From Desulfuromonadaceae bacterium GWC2_58_13 (GTDB lineage: Bacteria; Desulfobacterota; Desulfuromonadia; Desulfuromonadales; Trichloromonadaceae), in NCBI GenBank assembly GCA_001825565.1, contig MHXM01000031.1, forward strand, positions 7,603 through 14,770: 7,168 nt of DNA. The letters run 5' to 3'. This document shows, in pieces, positions 1 to 5,161 of the stretch (the first letter of the stretch is position 1; each line of letters opens with the position of its first letter). The notes below the pieces were generated by a model. It had not been told where the DNA came from, ran no database searches, and was given only the letters and a program-made list of their open reading frames with translations. A program made the translations under genes and the position numbers.

Positions 1-719
1 CAGTACAGCTGATTGGGATCGATCGGTTCGCTGCCGACCCGAAAGGCGATATCCCGGGTGGCGGCGATGGCGGCGAAGTGACCCGGGCGAACCTGGTCGG
101 TAAAGCCGGTCGTGGTGGTCGCCGAGGGATTGAGAAAGTTCCACAGCGCATGTTCGGTGCGGGGCAGGATGGCGAAAAAAAAGAGCATCAACAACAGCGA
201 TGCCGCCGGCAGCAGCAGGGAGAAGGCCAGGACCTTCTTCGCCTGGGGCCGTTCCAGTACCAGATCGGGGTCGACGGCGTGGAAACTGAGCAGCACCAGG
301 CCAACGGTGACCATGACCACCAGCAGGATCAGGTAGACGAAAAAGGCGATGCTCAGCGACAGCAGCGAGGAGCCGGCCAGGGTGAAGATGGCGAGGACGA
401 AAATCTGCAGATAGTTGCGGCCGCTCTTTTCGGTGACCAGGCGCACCGCCAGCAGCAGCACCAGAATGTTGACCGCCGGTTCAACCAGGGTGGTGCGGCT
501 GATCTGCAGGGCATAGACGGCCACGCAGGCGATTGACAGCAGGGTGGCCGGCAGCGCCGTCAGTGGATACCGGCGGCGGCGGTCGAAGACGATGCCGGTG
601 ACCAGGGCCAGCGGGAAGGCAATCCGGACCGGCAGGTCAAGAAAAGTGAAGAGAGGGGCGACCCCGGCCAGGCAGATCAGGGTGCCGAGGATGTCGAGCA
701 GCGTCCTAATTCTGACCAT
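1..719 (-). CDS. TgpA-type transglutaminase-like membrane protein (DUF3488 region), C-terminus outside the window
   Basis: The reading frame is open from the ATG at 719 to the window edge (about 239 codons, no stop). Only the membrane half is present: a series of hydrophobic segments at about residues 8-27, 31-45, 53-72, 83-93, 105-143 and 163-186. The run NILVLLLAVRLVTEKSGRNY and the later FFAILPRT followed by GFTDQVRPGHF are typical of the DUF3488/TgpA N-terminal domain. In the family a periplasmic or extracellular transglutaminase core (Cys-His-Asp) and a last helix follow; both would lie beyond base 1, so catalytic competence cannot be judged. The start overlaps the end of the DUF58 gene by 14 bases, which implies translational coupling. 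MoxR-DUF58-TgpA is a known recurrent operon; its cellular role is poorly defined. A run of eight A (175-182; T8 in the mRNA) lies in the coding frame. Confident in family, not in substrate. Confidence 0.9.
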   Translation of the reverse strand, partial: MVRIRTLLDILGTLICLAGVAPLFTFLDLPVRIAFPLALVTGIVFDRRRRYPLTALPATLLSIACVAVYALQISRTTLVEPAVNILVLLLAVRLVTEKSGRNYLQIFVLAIFTLAGSSLLSLSIAFFVYLILLVVMVTVGLVLLSFHAVDPDLVLERPQAKKVLAFSLLLPAASLLLMLFFFAILPRTEHALWNFLNPSATTTTGFTDQVRPGHFAAIAATRDIAFRVGSEPIDPNQLY

Positions 720-1533
720 AGGTTCCCAGTTCGGCCAGCAGATGCAGGCGGTGGCTGCGGGTGGTTGCCGGCCGGACCAGGCGGCGGCCGAGGCGCAGAC
801 CGACCGGCCGGTTCTGGCGCAGGTACCGGTTGACCAGAAAGGCGGCGCCGCCAAGGCGCTCTTCGAGAGTGGCACCCGGCAGGTTGTCGAGGTCGAGAAG
901 CACCGGCAGGGCGGCGGTGGCGGCCAGTTCCTTGACCATCAGCTGATCGCTGCGGGCCGAGAGTTTCCAGTGAATCAGTTTGAGCGGCTCGCCGCCACGG
1001 TAGTCGGCAATGCGACTGATTTCCCCCTGGTGGCCTTTGCCGGCCGCCACGTTCTCTCCGATCCGACGTTGGTCGTCGGTTGGCGAGAAGGCTTGGCAGG
1101 GACGGGGGGCGGGAAAAACAAGCGCCTGCAAATCGAGCTTGAGGGAACGGCCGCGGACGAAAAAATTGACCGGAAAGATCGAGCTGAGCCGTCCCTCGCT
1201 GAGGGTCTGGCGGCCGCGGTCGGGAAAGCGGAGAGTGAGTTCTTCTTCGACGGTTTCCCCCCCGCCGACCACCTTGAAGGTGACGGTTTCCCCCAGCAGG
1301 CCGACTTGCAGCAGAAAAACCGGCCGACGGCGATCATTGTGCAGTCGCACCCGGACGGGTACCGGCAATCCGGCGTAGATTTCATCGGGGAGAATGATCT
1401 GCACCCGTGGCCGGCCGAGGTTGCCTTTGCCGAGCAGGCCGGAAACCGCCATGAACCCGAGCAGGGCCGAGACCAGCAGGTAAAGGAGATTATTGCCGGT
1501 ATTGACCGCCCCGAAGCCGAGCAGCAGGGTCAT
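706..1533 (-). CDS. DUF58 domain protein, MoxR-operon partner
   Basis: The DUF58 hallmark is at residues 177-203 (DYRGGEPLKLIHWKLSARSD, then LMVKEL). The N-terminus NTGNNLLYLLVSALLGFMAV is the usual pair of membrane helices, so the protein is probably membrane-anchored with a soluble Ig-like and vWA-like part. From the ATG it has 275 residues, on the short side for the family. The ATG at 1533 has no visible Shine-Dalgarno sequence, and the frame stays open upstream, encoding IKLTSAGVLYIV before the Met. That resembles the usual family N-terminus (Met, basic, Leu-Thr, x, Ala-Gly), so translation probably begins near 1569, at an ATA codon overlapping the MoxR stop, or at CTG 1563. The gene lies directly behind moxR and overlaps the transglutaminase gene by 14 bases, so all three are probably co-transcribed. 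DUF58 proteins are thought to work with the MoxR ATPase in envelope protein maturation; the exact function is unknown. Confidence 0.92.
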   Translation of the reverse strand: MTLLLGFGAVNTGNNLLYLLVSALLGFMAVSGLLGKGNLGRPRVQIILPDEIYAGLPVPVRVRLHNDRRRPVFLLQVGLLGETVTFKVVGGGETVEEELTLRFPDRGRQTLSEGRLSSIFPVNFFVRGRSLKLDLQALVFPAPRPCQAFSPTDDQRRIGENVAAGKGHQGEISRIADYRGGEPLKLIHWKLSARSDQLMVKELAATAALPVLLDLDNLPGATLEERLGGAAFLVNRYLRQNRPVGLRLGRRLVRPATTRSHRLHLLAELGTYGQN

Positions 1534-1565
1534 GACAATGTAGAGGACGCCGGCGCTGGTCAGCT

Positions 1566-2528
1566 TTATCGGAGCGGGACCGGCAGTTTTTGCAGCAGCG
1601 ATTTGAGCACCTCGCGTTTGCTGAGGGTTTCGTGTTCCGGGCGCAGGATCAGCCGGTGGGCGCCGCTGGCCACGACGACGGCTTTGACGTCTTCGGGGAT
1701 AACGTGGTCGCGGCCGTCGAGGTAGGCGGCGGCCTTGGCGGCGGCGGCGATGGTGATGCCGCCGCGGGTCGATATTCCGGTGAGCAGCAGCGGGCTTTCG
1801 CGGGTGGCGGAGACCAGGGCGAAAATGTAGTCGGCCACTTTTTCCGACAGGTAGATTTCCGAGGCTACCGCCTGCTTGGCCTCGACGATCTGCTGCAGGC
1901 TGATCAGCGGTTGCAGGCCGCGCAACTCGTCGCGGATGCTGCCGCCGCGGATGATGGCTTTTTCCACCGCTTCCGGCGGGTAGCCGATGCCGGTGCGCAG
2001 GCTGAAGCGATCGAGCTGGGACTCGGGGAGCGGGTAGGTGCCGACCTGTTCCGCCGGGTTCTGGGTGGCGATCACCATGAATGGTTCGGGGAGGGGGTGG
2101 GTGATCCCTTCGATGGTCACCCGCACCTCCTCCATCGCCTCCAGCAGGGCGCTCTGGGTGCGCGGCATGGCCCGGTTGATCTCGTCGACCAGCAGCAGGT
2201 GGTTGAAAATCGGCCCCGGCACGAACTTGAAATTCCCCTGTTCGCGATCATAGATCGACAGCCCGGTGATGTCGGAGGGGAGCAGGTCCGAAGTGCACTG
2301 AATGCGGCCGAAACTGAGCCCCAGCACCTGCGACAGGGCCAGCGCCAGGGTTGTTTTGCCCAGTCCGGGGATGTCTTCCAGCAGGATGTGGCCGCCGGAA
2401 AGGAGTCCGATCATCGCCAGCCGGATCGCCTGGATCTTTCCCTGCAGGTAGCGGCCCGCCAGGGTGTCGATGGTCCGCATGATCTCTTCGCGATGGGCGA
2501 GCTTATGCTTGGGCTTCGGTTCGGCCAT
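1566..2528 (-). CDS. MoxR family AAA+ ATPase
   Basis: This is a 320-residue AAA+ ATPase of the MoxR clade, a family regarded as chaperone-like. Visible motifs, numbered from the ATG at 2528, are Walker A EDIPGLGKTT (51-60), Walker B LLLVDEINRA (111-120, Asp115/Glu116), the MoxR-typical QSALLEAMEE (125-134), sensor-1 IATQNP (153-158), the sensor-2 region GISTRGG with Arg255, and the C-terminal lid GRDHVIPEDVKAV. Length is normal for the family. The frame is open to another ATG at 2597, but that start would run into the end of the upstream gene and lacks a ribosome site. The ATG at 2528 is preceded by AAGGA at a 5-base spacing and gives the usual MoxR N-terminus. It is the first gene of the moxR-DUF58-tgpA set, so it probably powers assembly or maturation events with those two membrane proteins. 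It is cytoplasmic. Confidence 0.96.
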   Translation of the reverse strand: MAEPKPKHKLAHREEIMRTIDTLAGRYLQGKIQAIRLAMIGLLSGGHILLEDIPGLGKTTLALALSQVLGLSFGRIQCTSDLLPSDITGLSIYDREQGNFKFVPGPIFNHLLLVDEINRAMPRTQSALLEAMEEVRVTIEGITHPLPEPFMVIATQNPAEQVGTYPLPESQLDRFSLRTGIGYPPEAVEKAIIRGGSIRDELRGLQPLISLQQIVEAKQAVASEIYLSEKVADYIFALVSATRESPLLLTGISTRGGITIAAAAKAAAYLDGRDHVIPEDVKAVVVASGAHRLILRPEHETLSKREVLKSLLQKLPVPLR

Positions 2529-2533
2529 GAGAG

Positions 2534-2538
2534 TCCTT
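2534..2538 (-). promoter_or_regulatory. Ribosome binding site deciding the moxR start
   Basis: AAGGA on the minus strand sits five bases before the ATG at 2528. No comparable site precedes the alternative ATG at 2597, so this motif selects the shorter protein. Confidence 0.7.
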
Positions 2539-2559
2539 TTCGGCGACGGGTTTTCGCTC

Positions 2560-2568
2560 AGTATACCA
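2560..2568 (-). promoter_or_regulatory. Possible extended -10 promoter for the moxR operon
   Basis: On the minus strand the 58-base gap before moxR contains TGGTATACT, an extended -10 (TG, one base, then TATACT, 5 of 6 to consensus). The start of transcription would be near 2553, leaving a leader of about 25 bases that includes the AAGGA ribosome site. No good -35 is visible at 17 bases, as expected for extended -10 promoters. No terminator separates the upstream glyoxalase-fold gene, so read-through from that gene is also possible. Confidence 0.4.
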
Positions 2569-2586
2569 CCATCCGCCATCGGTTGA

Positions 2587-2985
2587 TTAAGCGCCACTCT
2601 CCTGGCAGAGGATCACCAGGTAGCCGTCGGGATCGTGGAGCCAGATTTCGCGACGGTCGAATTCGTCGTCTACCAGTTCGTAGACCAGGTGTAGTTGCCG
2701 GCGGTCGACGGCGCGCAGTACCGGCTTGAGATCGGCGACAGTGAACTCCAGGGTCAGGCCGATCCCCAGGGGATGTCGGTAGAGACTCTGGAACAGGGCC
2801 GGGTGCTGGGCTTCGAGGGTTTCCAGCTCGCAGAACAGAATGGTGGCGTCGCCCCGGCGCAGCAACAGCAGCGGCTGATGTCCTTCGGCGGGAACGAAGC
2901 GCTCGGTGGAAAGTTGCAGTATGTCGTTATAGAAGGCGGCGGTTCGGTCCAGGTCGGTAACCGCAAGGGTCAGGGTCAGATTCAT
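2587..2985 (-). CDS. Small VOC (glyoxalase/bleomycin-resistance fold) protein
   Basis: This is a 132-residue single-domain vicinal-oxygen-chelate protein. The first beta-alpha module is visible as LAVTDLDRTAAFYNDIL (residues 7-23) and the end as IWLHDPDGYLVIL (114-126). The usual metal ligands are not evident: the His expected in the first strand is replaced by the LTLAV context, and the Glu expected after DPDGY is replaced by Ile. It may therefore be a metal-independent or binding member rather than a true glyoxalase I; substrate unknown. The ATG at 2985 was chosen because AAGGAG lies five bases upstream. The longer frame from 3033 adds 16 residues that do not fit the fold and would absorb the promoter. 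It is divergent from folK and 58 bases upstream of moxR on the same strand, with no terminator between. Confidence 0.85.
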   Translation of the reverse strand: MNLTLTLAVTDLDRTAAFYNDILQLSTERFVPAEGHQPLLLLRRGDATILFCELETLEAQHPALFQSLYRHPLGIGLTLEFTVADLKPVLRAVDRRQLHLVYELVDDEFDRREIWLHDPDGYLVILCQESGA

Positions 2986-2990
2986 GGCAA

Positions 2991-2996
2991 CTCCTT
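2991..2996 (-). promoter_or_regulatory. Ribosome binding site deciding the VOC-protein start
   Basis: AAGGAG on the minus strand, five bases before the ATG at 2985, is a strong Shine-Dalgarno sequence and excludes the upstream ATG at 3033. Confidence 0.75.
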
Positions 2997-3006
2997 TTAC
3001 GGTAGA

Positions 3007-3033
3007 ATTATCATGCTCTTGCCTCGCTGGCAA
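3007..3033 (-). promoter_or_regulatory. Possible sigma-70 promoter of the VOC-protein gene, overlapping an inverted repeat
   Basis: The minus strand reads TTGCCA (3033-3028) and GATAAT (3012-3007) with a 15-base spacer, or ATAATT with a 16-base spacer. The hexamers are fair but the spacing is short. The -35 lies in a perfect 6-base inverted repeat, CTTGCC-tcgct-GGCAAG (3018-3034), which could be an operator or simply a small hairpin. Confidence 0.35.
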
Positions 3034-3054
3034 GCCATTGGGTGTCCGTTGAAG

Positions 3055-3083
3055 TTGACCCGCACTCGCGGCTGTGATTTAAT
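3055..3083 (+). promoter_or_regulatory. Sigma-70 promoter of folK
   Basis: TTGACC (3055-3060) and TTTAAT (3078-3083) are separated by exactly 17 bases, and each matches consensus at 5 of 6. A TG one base before the -10 (3075-3076) adds an extended -10 element. Transcription would start near 3090, giving a leader of about 18 bases that contains the ribosome site GGGGGAGA (3096-3103). This is the best promoter in the window. Confidence 0.7.
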
Positions 3084-3107
3084 CGCGAAGTTTTCGGGGG
3101 AGAATCG

Positions 3108-3605
3108 ATGACGACAGCGTACCTGGCCCTGGGCGCCAATCTTGGCGACCGGCTCGCGACTTTCCGGCAGGCCCGTGCCGCCCTTGACCAGCAGGCCGAA
3201 ATCAAGGTAACCGGCGCCTCCGCCATTTTCGAGACCGAACCGGTCGGCGGTCCGGCCGGACAGAATGTTTACCTCAACGCCGTGCTGAGGGTGGATACGA
3301 CCCTGGCGCCGCAGGTCTTGCTGGCGGTCTGTCAAACGATCGAGTTGCATTTCGGTCGTCGGCGTGAAGTACCCTGGGGACCGCGGACCCTCGATATCGA
3401 TCTGTTGCTGTACGGCGAGGTAACCTGCGGCGGCCCCCAGCTGATTCTCCCCCATCCGCGCCTGCACCTGCGGCGCTTCGTCCTGACCCCCCTGCTCGAG
3501 TTGGCGCCCGACCTGCGCCATCCCCTGCTGGGACAAACGATCCGCGAGCTGCATGCCGCCCTCGACGACCCGGCGGCGGTGCGCCGCCTTGACGACCACT
3601 GGTGA
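3108..3605 (+). CDS. folK: 2-amino-4-hydroxy-6-hydroxymethyldihydropteridine pyrophosphokinase (HPPK)
   Basis: This cytoplasmic enzyme of folate synthesis transfers pyrophosphate from ATP to 6-hydroxymethyl-7,8-dihydropterin, making the substrate for dihydropteroate synthase. The protein has 165 residues, normal for a single-domain HPPK. Visible motifs are LALGANLGD near the N-terminus (6-14), YLNAV (55-59), the PROSITE-type signature WGPRTLDIDLLLY (90-102) with Arg93 and the magnesium-binding Asp96 and Asp98, and LPHPRLHLRRFVLTPLLELAP (114-134). The ATG at 3108 follows a GGGGGAGA ribosome site and lies just downstream of a good promoter. The next gene starts three bases after the stop, so it is probably translated from the same message. 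Confidence 0.97.
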   Translation: MTTAYLALGANLGDRLATFRQARAALDQQAEIKVTGASAIFETEPVGGPAGQNVYLNAVLRVDTTLAPQVLLAVCQTIELHFGRRREVPWGPRTLDIDLLLYGEVTCGGPQLILPHPRLHLRRFVLTPLLELAPDLRHPLLGQTIRELHAALDDPAAVRRLDDHW

Positions 3606-3608
3606 GCT

Positions 3609-3863
3609 ATGATCAAATTGCTGATACTCGGATTGCTCGGTTTTCTGGCGTATACCTTTTTTACCCTGATCACCCGCTCGGTGGCCGGCGGGAAAAGGGC
3701 TGTCCCGTCGCACAAAACCCGCCAGGGCGAGGACATGGTGCAGGATCCCCAGTGTGGTACCTATGTTCCTCGTGGGGACGCCATTGAAAAGACCGTCGGC
3801 GGCCAGAAACACTATTTCTGCTCGGCCCGTTGCCGGGATGAATTTATCGCCAAGAACCGCTGA
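3609..3863 (+). CDS. Small membrane-anchored TRASH/YHS-like metal-binding protein (PP0621-like)
   Basis: This 84-residue protein has two parts. Residues 3-22 form a hydrophobic helix (LLILGLLGFLAYTFFTLI), probably a membrane anchor. A short basic linker leads to a C-terminal module with cysteines at 49, 71 and 75, spaced C-x21-C-x3-C, in the context MVQDPQCGTYVP and HYFCSARCRDEFI. That spacing and the YFCS-x2-C ending fit TRASH/YHS-type metal-binding modules, and anchor plus module resembles the small PP0621-type family. Binding of a soft or transition metal, or a role in metal sensing or trafficking, is inference. It starts three bases after the folK stop with GGTGAG just upstream, so it looks translationally coupled to folK, although the two have no obvious shared chemistry. 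No terminator follows immediately. Confidence 0.8.
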   Translation: MIKLLILGLLGFLAYTFFTLITRSVAGGKRAVPSHKTRQGEDMVQDPQCGTYVPRGDAIEKTVGGQKHYFCSARCRDEFIAKNR

Positions 3864-3933
3864 GAAAAGAGAAGAAACAAGCAAAAACTATTGGTTCGCA
3901 CCAGCTTTCCGTTCCCCGCACTGGATTTCGCGT

Positions 3934-4015
3934 CCCTCCTGTTTTAGGAGGGGCTGGGGGTGGTAAATCACTTTCGAAATCAACCACCCCCCGACCCCCT
4001 CCTGATCCAGGAGGG
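3934..4015. repeat. REP-like double palindromic element
   Basis: Two copies of the hairpin CCCTCCT-(5-base loop)-AGGAGGG lie at 3934-3952 (loop gtttt) and 4997 minus 1000, that is 3997-4015 (loop gatcc). Between them, a G-rich arm (GGCTGGGGGTGG, 3952-3963) faces a complementary C-rich arm (CCACCCCCCGACCCC, 3984-3998) around a roughly 20-base centre that contains the palindrome TTTCGAAA. The whole can fold into one long imperfect stem or into two small hairpins. It lies in the non-coding gap between two genes and has no transposase and no T-run. The layout resembles REP/BIME-type intergenic repeats, probably present in many genomic copies; that last point is inference. Confidence 0.65.
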
Positions 4016-4069
4016 AGAGCACTGCGCAAGATGAGGATTTACGAAATAATTTGAAGATACGGAGGTTTG

Positions 4070-4106
4070 CGAAGCTGTAACGCTTCGTGCCCCGGCCGCT
4101 TATAAC
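4070..4106 (+). promoter_or_regulatory. Weak promoter candidate and small hairpin upstream of the transaldolase gene
   Basis: TATAAC at 4101-4106 matches the -10 consensus at 5 of 6, but no good -35 lies 16-18 bases upstream. Just before it is a perfect 6-base inverted repeat, CGAAGC-tgtaac-GCTTCG (4070-4087), without a T-run. It could be an operator or a structural part of the leader. Elsewhere this 268-base gap (3864-4131) holds the REP-like element and the ribosome site, and nothing else I can name. Confidence 0.25.
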
Positions 4107-4119
4107 CCACTTTTCCATT

Positions 4120-4125
4120 GAGGAG
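4120..4125 (+). promoter_or_regulatory. Ribosome binding site deciding the transaldolase start
   Basis: GAGGAG six bases before the ATG at 4132 fixes this start. The frame is open from an ATG at 4087, but that one has no ribosome site and would add 15 residues absent from the family. Confidence 0.75.
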
Positions 4126-4131
4126 AACACC

Positions 4132-4776
4132 ATGAAGTTTTTCATCGATACCGCAGAAGTCAGCGAAATCCGTGCCGCCTGTGAGCTCGGGCTGGTCGAC
4201 GGAGTTACCACCAACCCATCTCTGATCGCCAAAAGCGGCCGCGATTTCAAGGAAGTCATTGCCGAAATCGCCTCCTTCGTCGACGGCCCGATTTCCGCCG
4301 AGGTCATCGCTCTCGATGCCGAGGGGATGGTTCGCGAAGGACGCGAACTGGCGGCCATTCACAAAAACATCGTCGTCAAGGTGCCAATGACCGAGGACGG
4401 GCTCAAGGCGACCCGGATTTTCAGCGAAGAAGGGATCCGCACCAACGTCACCCTGGTGTTCTCGTCGTTGCAGGCGCTGCTGGCCGCCAAGGCCGGCGCC
4501 ACCTACGTTTCGCCGTTTATCGGACGGCTCGATGACATCGGCCACGACGGCATGGAAGGGATCGACCAGATCCGCACCATTTTCGACAACTATGGCTACG
4601 ACACCGAAATTATCGTCGCTTCGGTGCGCAGTCCCATGCATGTGCTCAATGCCGCCCTGCTCGGCGCCGACATCTGCACCATCCCGCCGGCGGTCATCAG
4701 CCAGCTGGCCAAACATCCGCTCACCGACGTGGGCATCGCCAAATTTCTGGCCGATTGGGAAAAAACGAAGAAGTAA
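4132..4776 (+). CDS. tal: Transaldolase, short Fsa/TalC-like subfamily
   Basis: This enzyme of the non-oxidative pentose phosphate pathway moves a dihydroxyacetone unit between sugar phosphates. It has 214 residues, the size of the short, TIM-barrel-only subfamily shared with fructose-6-phosphate aldolase. Visible are MKFFIDTAEVSEIR at the start, DGVTTNPSLIAKSG (23-36), the Schiff-base lysine Lys83 in NIVVKVPMT, NVTLVFSSLQA (105-115) and YVSPFIGRLDD (125-135). Two positions argue for transaldolase rather than fructose-6-phosphate aldolase: Glu57 (SAEV) where the E. coli aldolase has Gln, and Phe129 (SPFI) where it has Tyr. The product is cytoplasmic and probably has ring-like oligomers, as in the family. 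It seems to be a single-gene unit, with a terminator-like hairpin overlapping its stop codon and a second hairpin 46 bases after the stop. Confidence 0.95.
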   Translation: MKFFIDTAEVSEIRAACELGLVDGVTTNPSLIAKSGRDFKEVIAEIASFVDGPISAEVIALDAEGMVREGRELAAIHKNIVVKVPMTEDGLKATRIFSEEGIRTNVTLVFSSLQALLAAKAGATYVSPFIGRLDDIGHDGMEGIDQIRTIFDNYGYDTEIIVASVRSPMHVLNAALLGADICTIPPAVISQLAKHPLTDVGIAKFLADWEKTKK

Positions 4777-4797
4777 GGGGAATTCTTCTTCTTTTTC
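4767..4797 (+). terminator. Weak intrinsic terminator overlapping the end of tal
   Basis: GAAGAAG (4767-4773), the last coding bases before the stop, pairs perfectly with CTTCTTC (4785-4791). The 11-base loop contains the TAA stop, and TTTTTC follows. The stem has only three G-C pairs, so termination may be partial; the stronger hairpin at 4822-4875 would act as backup. Confidence 0.45.
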
Positions 4798-4807
4798 TGG
4801 GTATGTA

Positions 4808-4875
4808 TTAATAAAACAACTGGCCTGTCCGACCCTCTCCTGTTAAGATTAACGGGATGGTCCGGCAGGCCTTTT
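4808..4875 (+). terminator. Hairpin repeat copy 1, terminator-like
   Basis: After an A-rich lead (TTAATAAAAC), GGCCTG (4822-4827) pairs with CAGGCC (4866-4871). The stem continues inward to 12 of 13 pairs (one C-C mismatch, one G-T), then after a small internal loop an 8-pair upper stem closes on AGAT. TTTT follows. With A-runs before and T-runs after, it could end transcription from either side. It is about 82% identical (56 of 68 aligned positions) to the copy at 5162-5229. Confidence 0.65.
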
Positions 4876-4890
4876 GTGTTAATGGCCGGA

Positions 4891-4918
4891 TTGAAGATGT
4901 CGATGAAAGACGGATAAT
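4891..4918 (+). promoter_or_regulatory. Candidate promoter for the sucCD leader or a small RNA
   Basis: TTGAAG (4891-4896) and GATAAT (4913-4918) have a 16-base spacer; they match consensus at 4 and 5 of 6. Transcription would start near 4925, just before the palindrome at 4937-4949, a suitable place for a repressor. Of the candidates between tal and sucC this has the best pair of hexamers, but it is only moderate. Confidence 0.35.
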
Positions 4919-4936
4919 TTATTTAAACTTAAATAC

Positions 4937-4949
4937 GTGGTAAGACCAC
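4937..4949. promoter_or_regulatory. FadR/GntR-like operator palindrome, site 1
   Basis: GTGGTAAGACCAC is a perfect inverted repeat (5-base arms, 3-base centre). Its core TGGTAAGACCA fits the general FadR-subfamily GntR site (TGGT, three bases, ACCA). It abuts a TTGACA hexamer at 4950. Which regulator would bind is unknown, since none is encoded in the window. Confidence 0.4.
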
Positions 4950-5029
4950 TTGACATTTTCCATGCGCTGGAGTAGTTATGGCTTTCATGTAAACGGTGTT
5001 TTATTCGGCAAATAGAAGTGTTGTAAAGG

Positions 5030-5040
5030 TGGTCGGGCCA
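5030..5040. promoter_or_regulatory. FadR/GntR-like operator palindrome, site 2 (weaker)
   Basis: TGGTCGGGCCA matches the same core as site 1 with one departure (G for A in the right arm). It lies 92 bases downstream of site 1, in the same intergenic region. Short palindromes of this kind can occur by chance. Confidence 0.22.
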
Positions 5041-5106
5041 GATGTCCATATTTTGTGAATTATTATTCTTACTGAATATGCGGGGGAACGAGCTGCAGGT
5101 CTTGAA

Positions 5107-5125
5107 CGGTTTTGGTCAAAAACCG
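5107..5125. other. Hairpin in the sucC leader region
   Basis: CGGTTTT (5107-5113) and AAAACCG (5119-5125) pair perfectly around the loop ggtca. No T-run follows on either strand, so it is not a standard terminator. It may be part of a structured leader or small RNA. Confidence 0.35.
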
Positions 5126-5161
5126 GCATGGGTCGGAAGAAAACCACATGAACATTCATTT

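Larger units (their letters stand above)
4876..5161. other. AT-richer intergenic stretch between the two hairpin repeats
   Basis: These 286 bases are visibly richer in A and T than the genes on either side. No frame shows a recognisable protein. I see a possible promoter (4891-4918), two palindromes of the TGGT-x3-ACCA type (4938-4948 and 5030-5040), a perfect TTGACA (4950-4955) without a matching -10, and a 7-pair hairpin (5107-5125). It could be a long sucCD leader, encode a small RNA ending at hairpin copy 2, or both. Confidence 0.5.

Noticed and set aside
544..2729. Open frames on the plus strand across the moxR and DUF58 genes
   Set aside because: They have no family-like motifs and are rich in Gln, Gly and Arg, while the minus strand carries complete MoxR and DUF58 signatures.
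2997..3884. Minus-strand frame of 295 codons opposite folK
   Set aside because: It is the shadow of folK and the small TRASH-like gene, both supported by motifs, ribosome sites and a promoter.
3934..4015. CRISPR-like repeat-spacer structure
   Set aside because: There are only two units, they are themselves palindromic, and the sequence between them is self-complementary rather than spacer-like.
4132..4776. Fructose-6-phosphate aldolase instead of transaldolase
   Set aside because: Glu57 and Phe129 occupy the positions that are Gln and Tyr in the E. coli aldolase, and NVTLVFS is transaldolase-like.
4950..4978. Consensus -35 TTGACA at 4950-4955 as a sucC promoter
   Set aside because: At 17-18 bases the -10 would be TAGTTA or AGTTAT, poor matches. 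The pair at 4891-4918 is better balanced.
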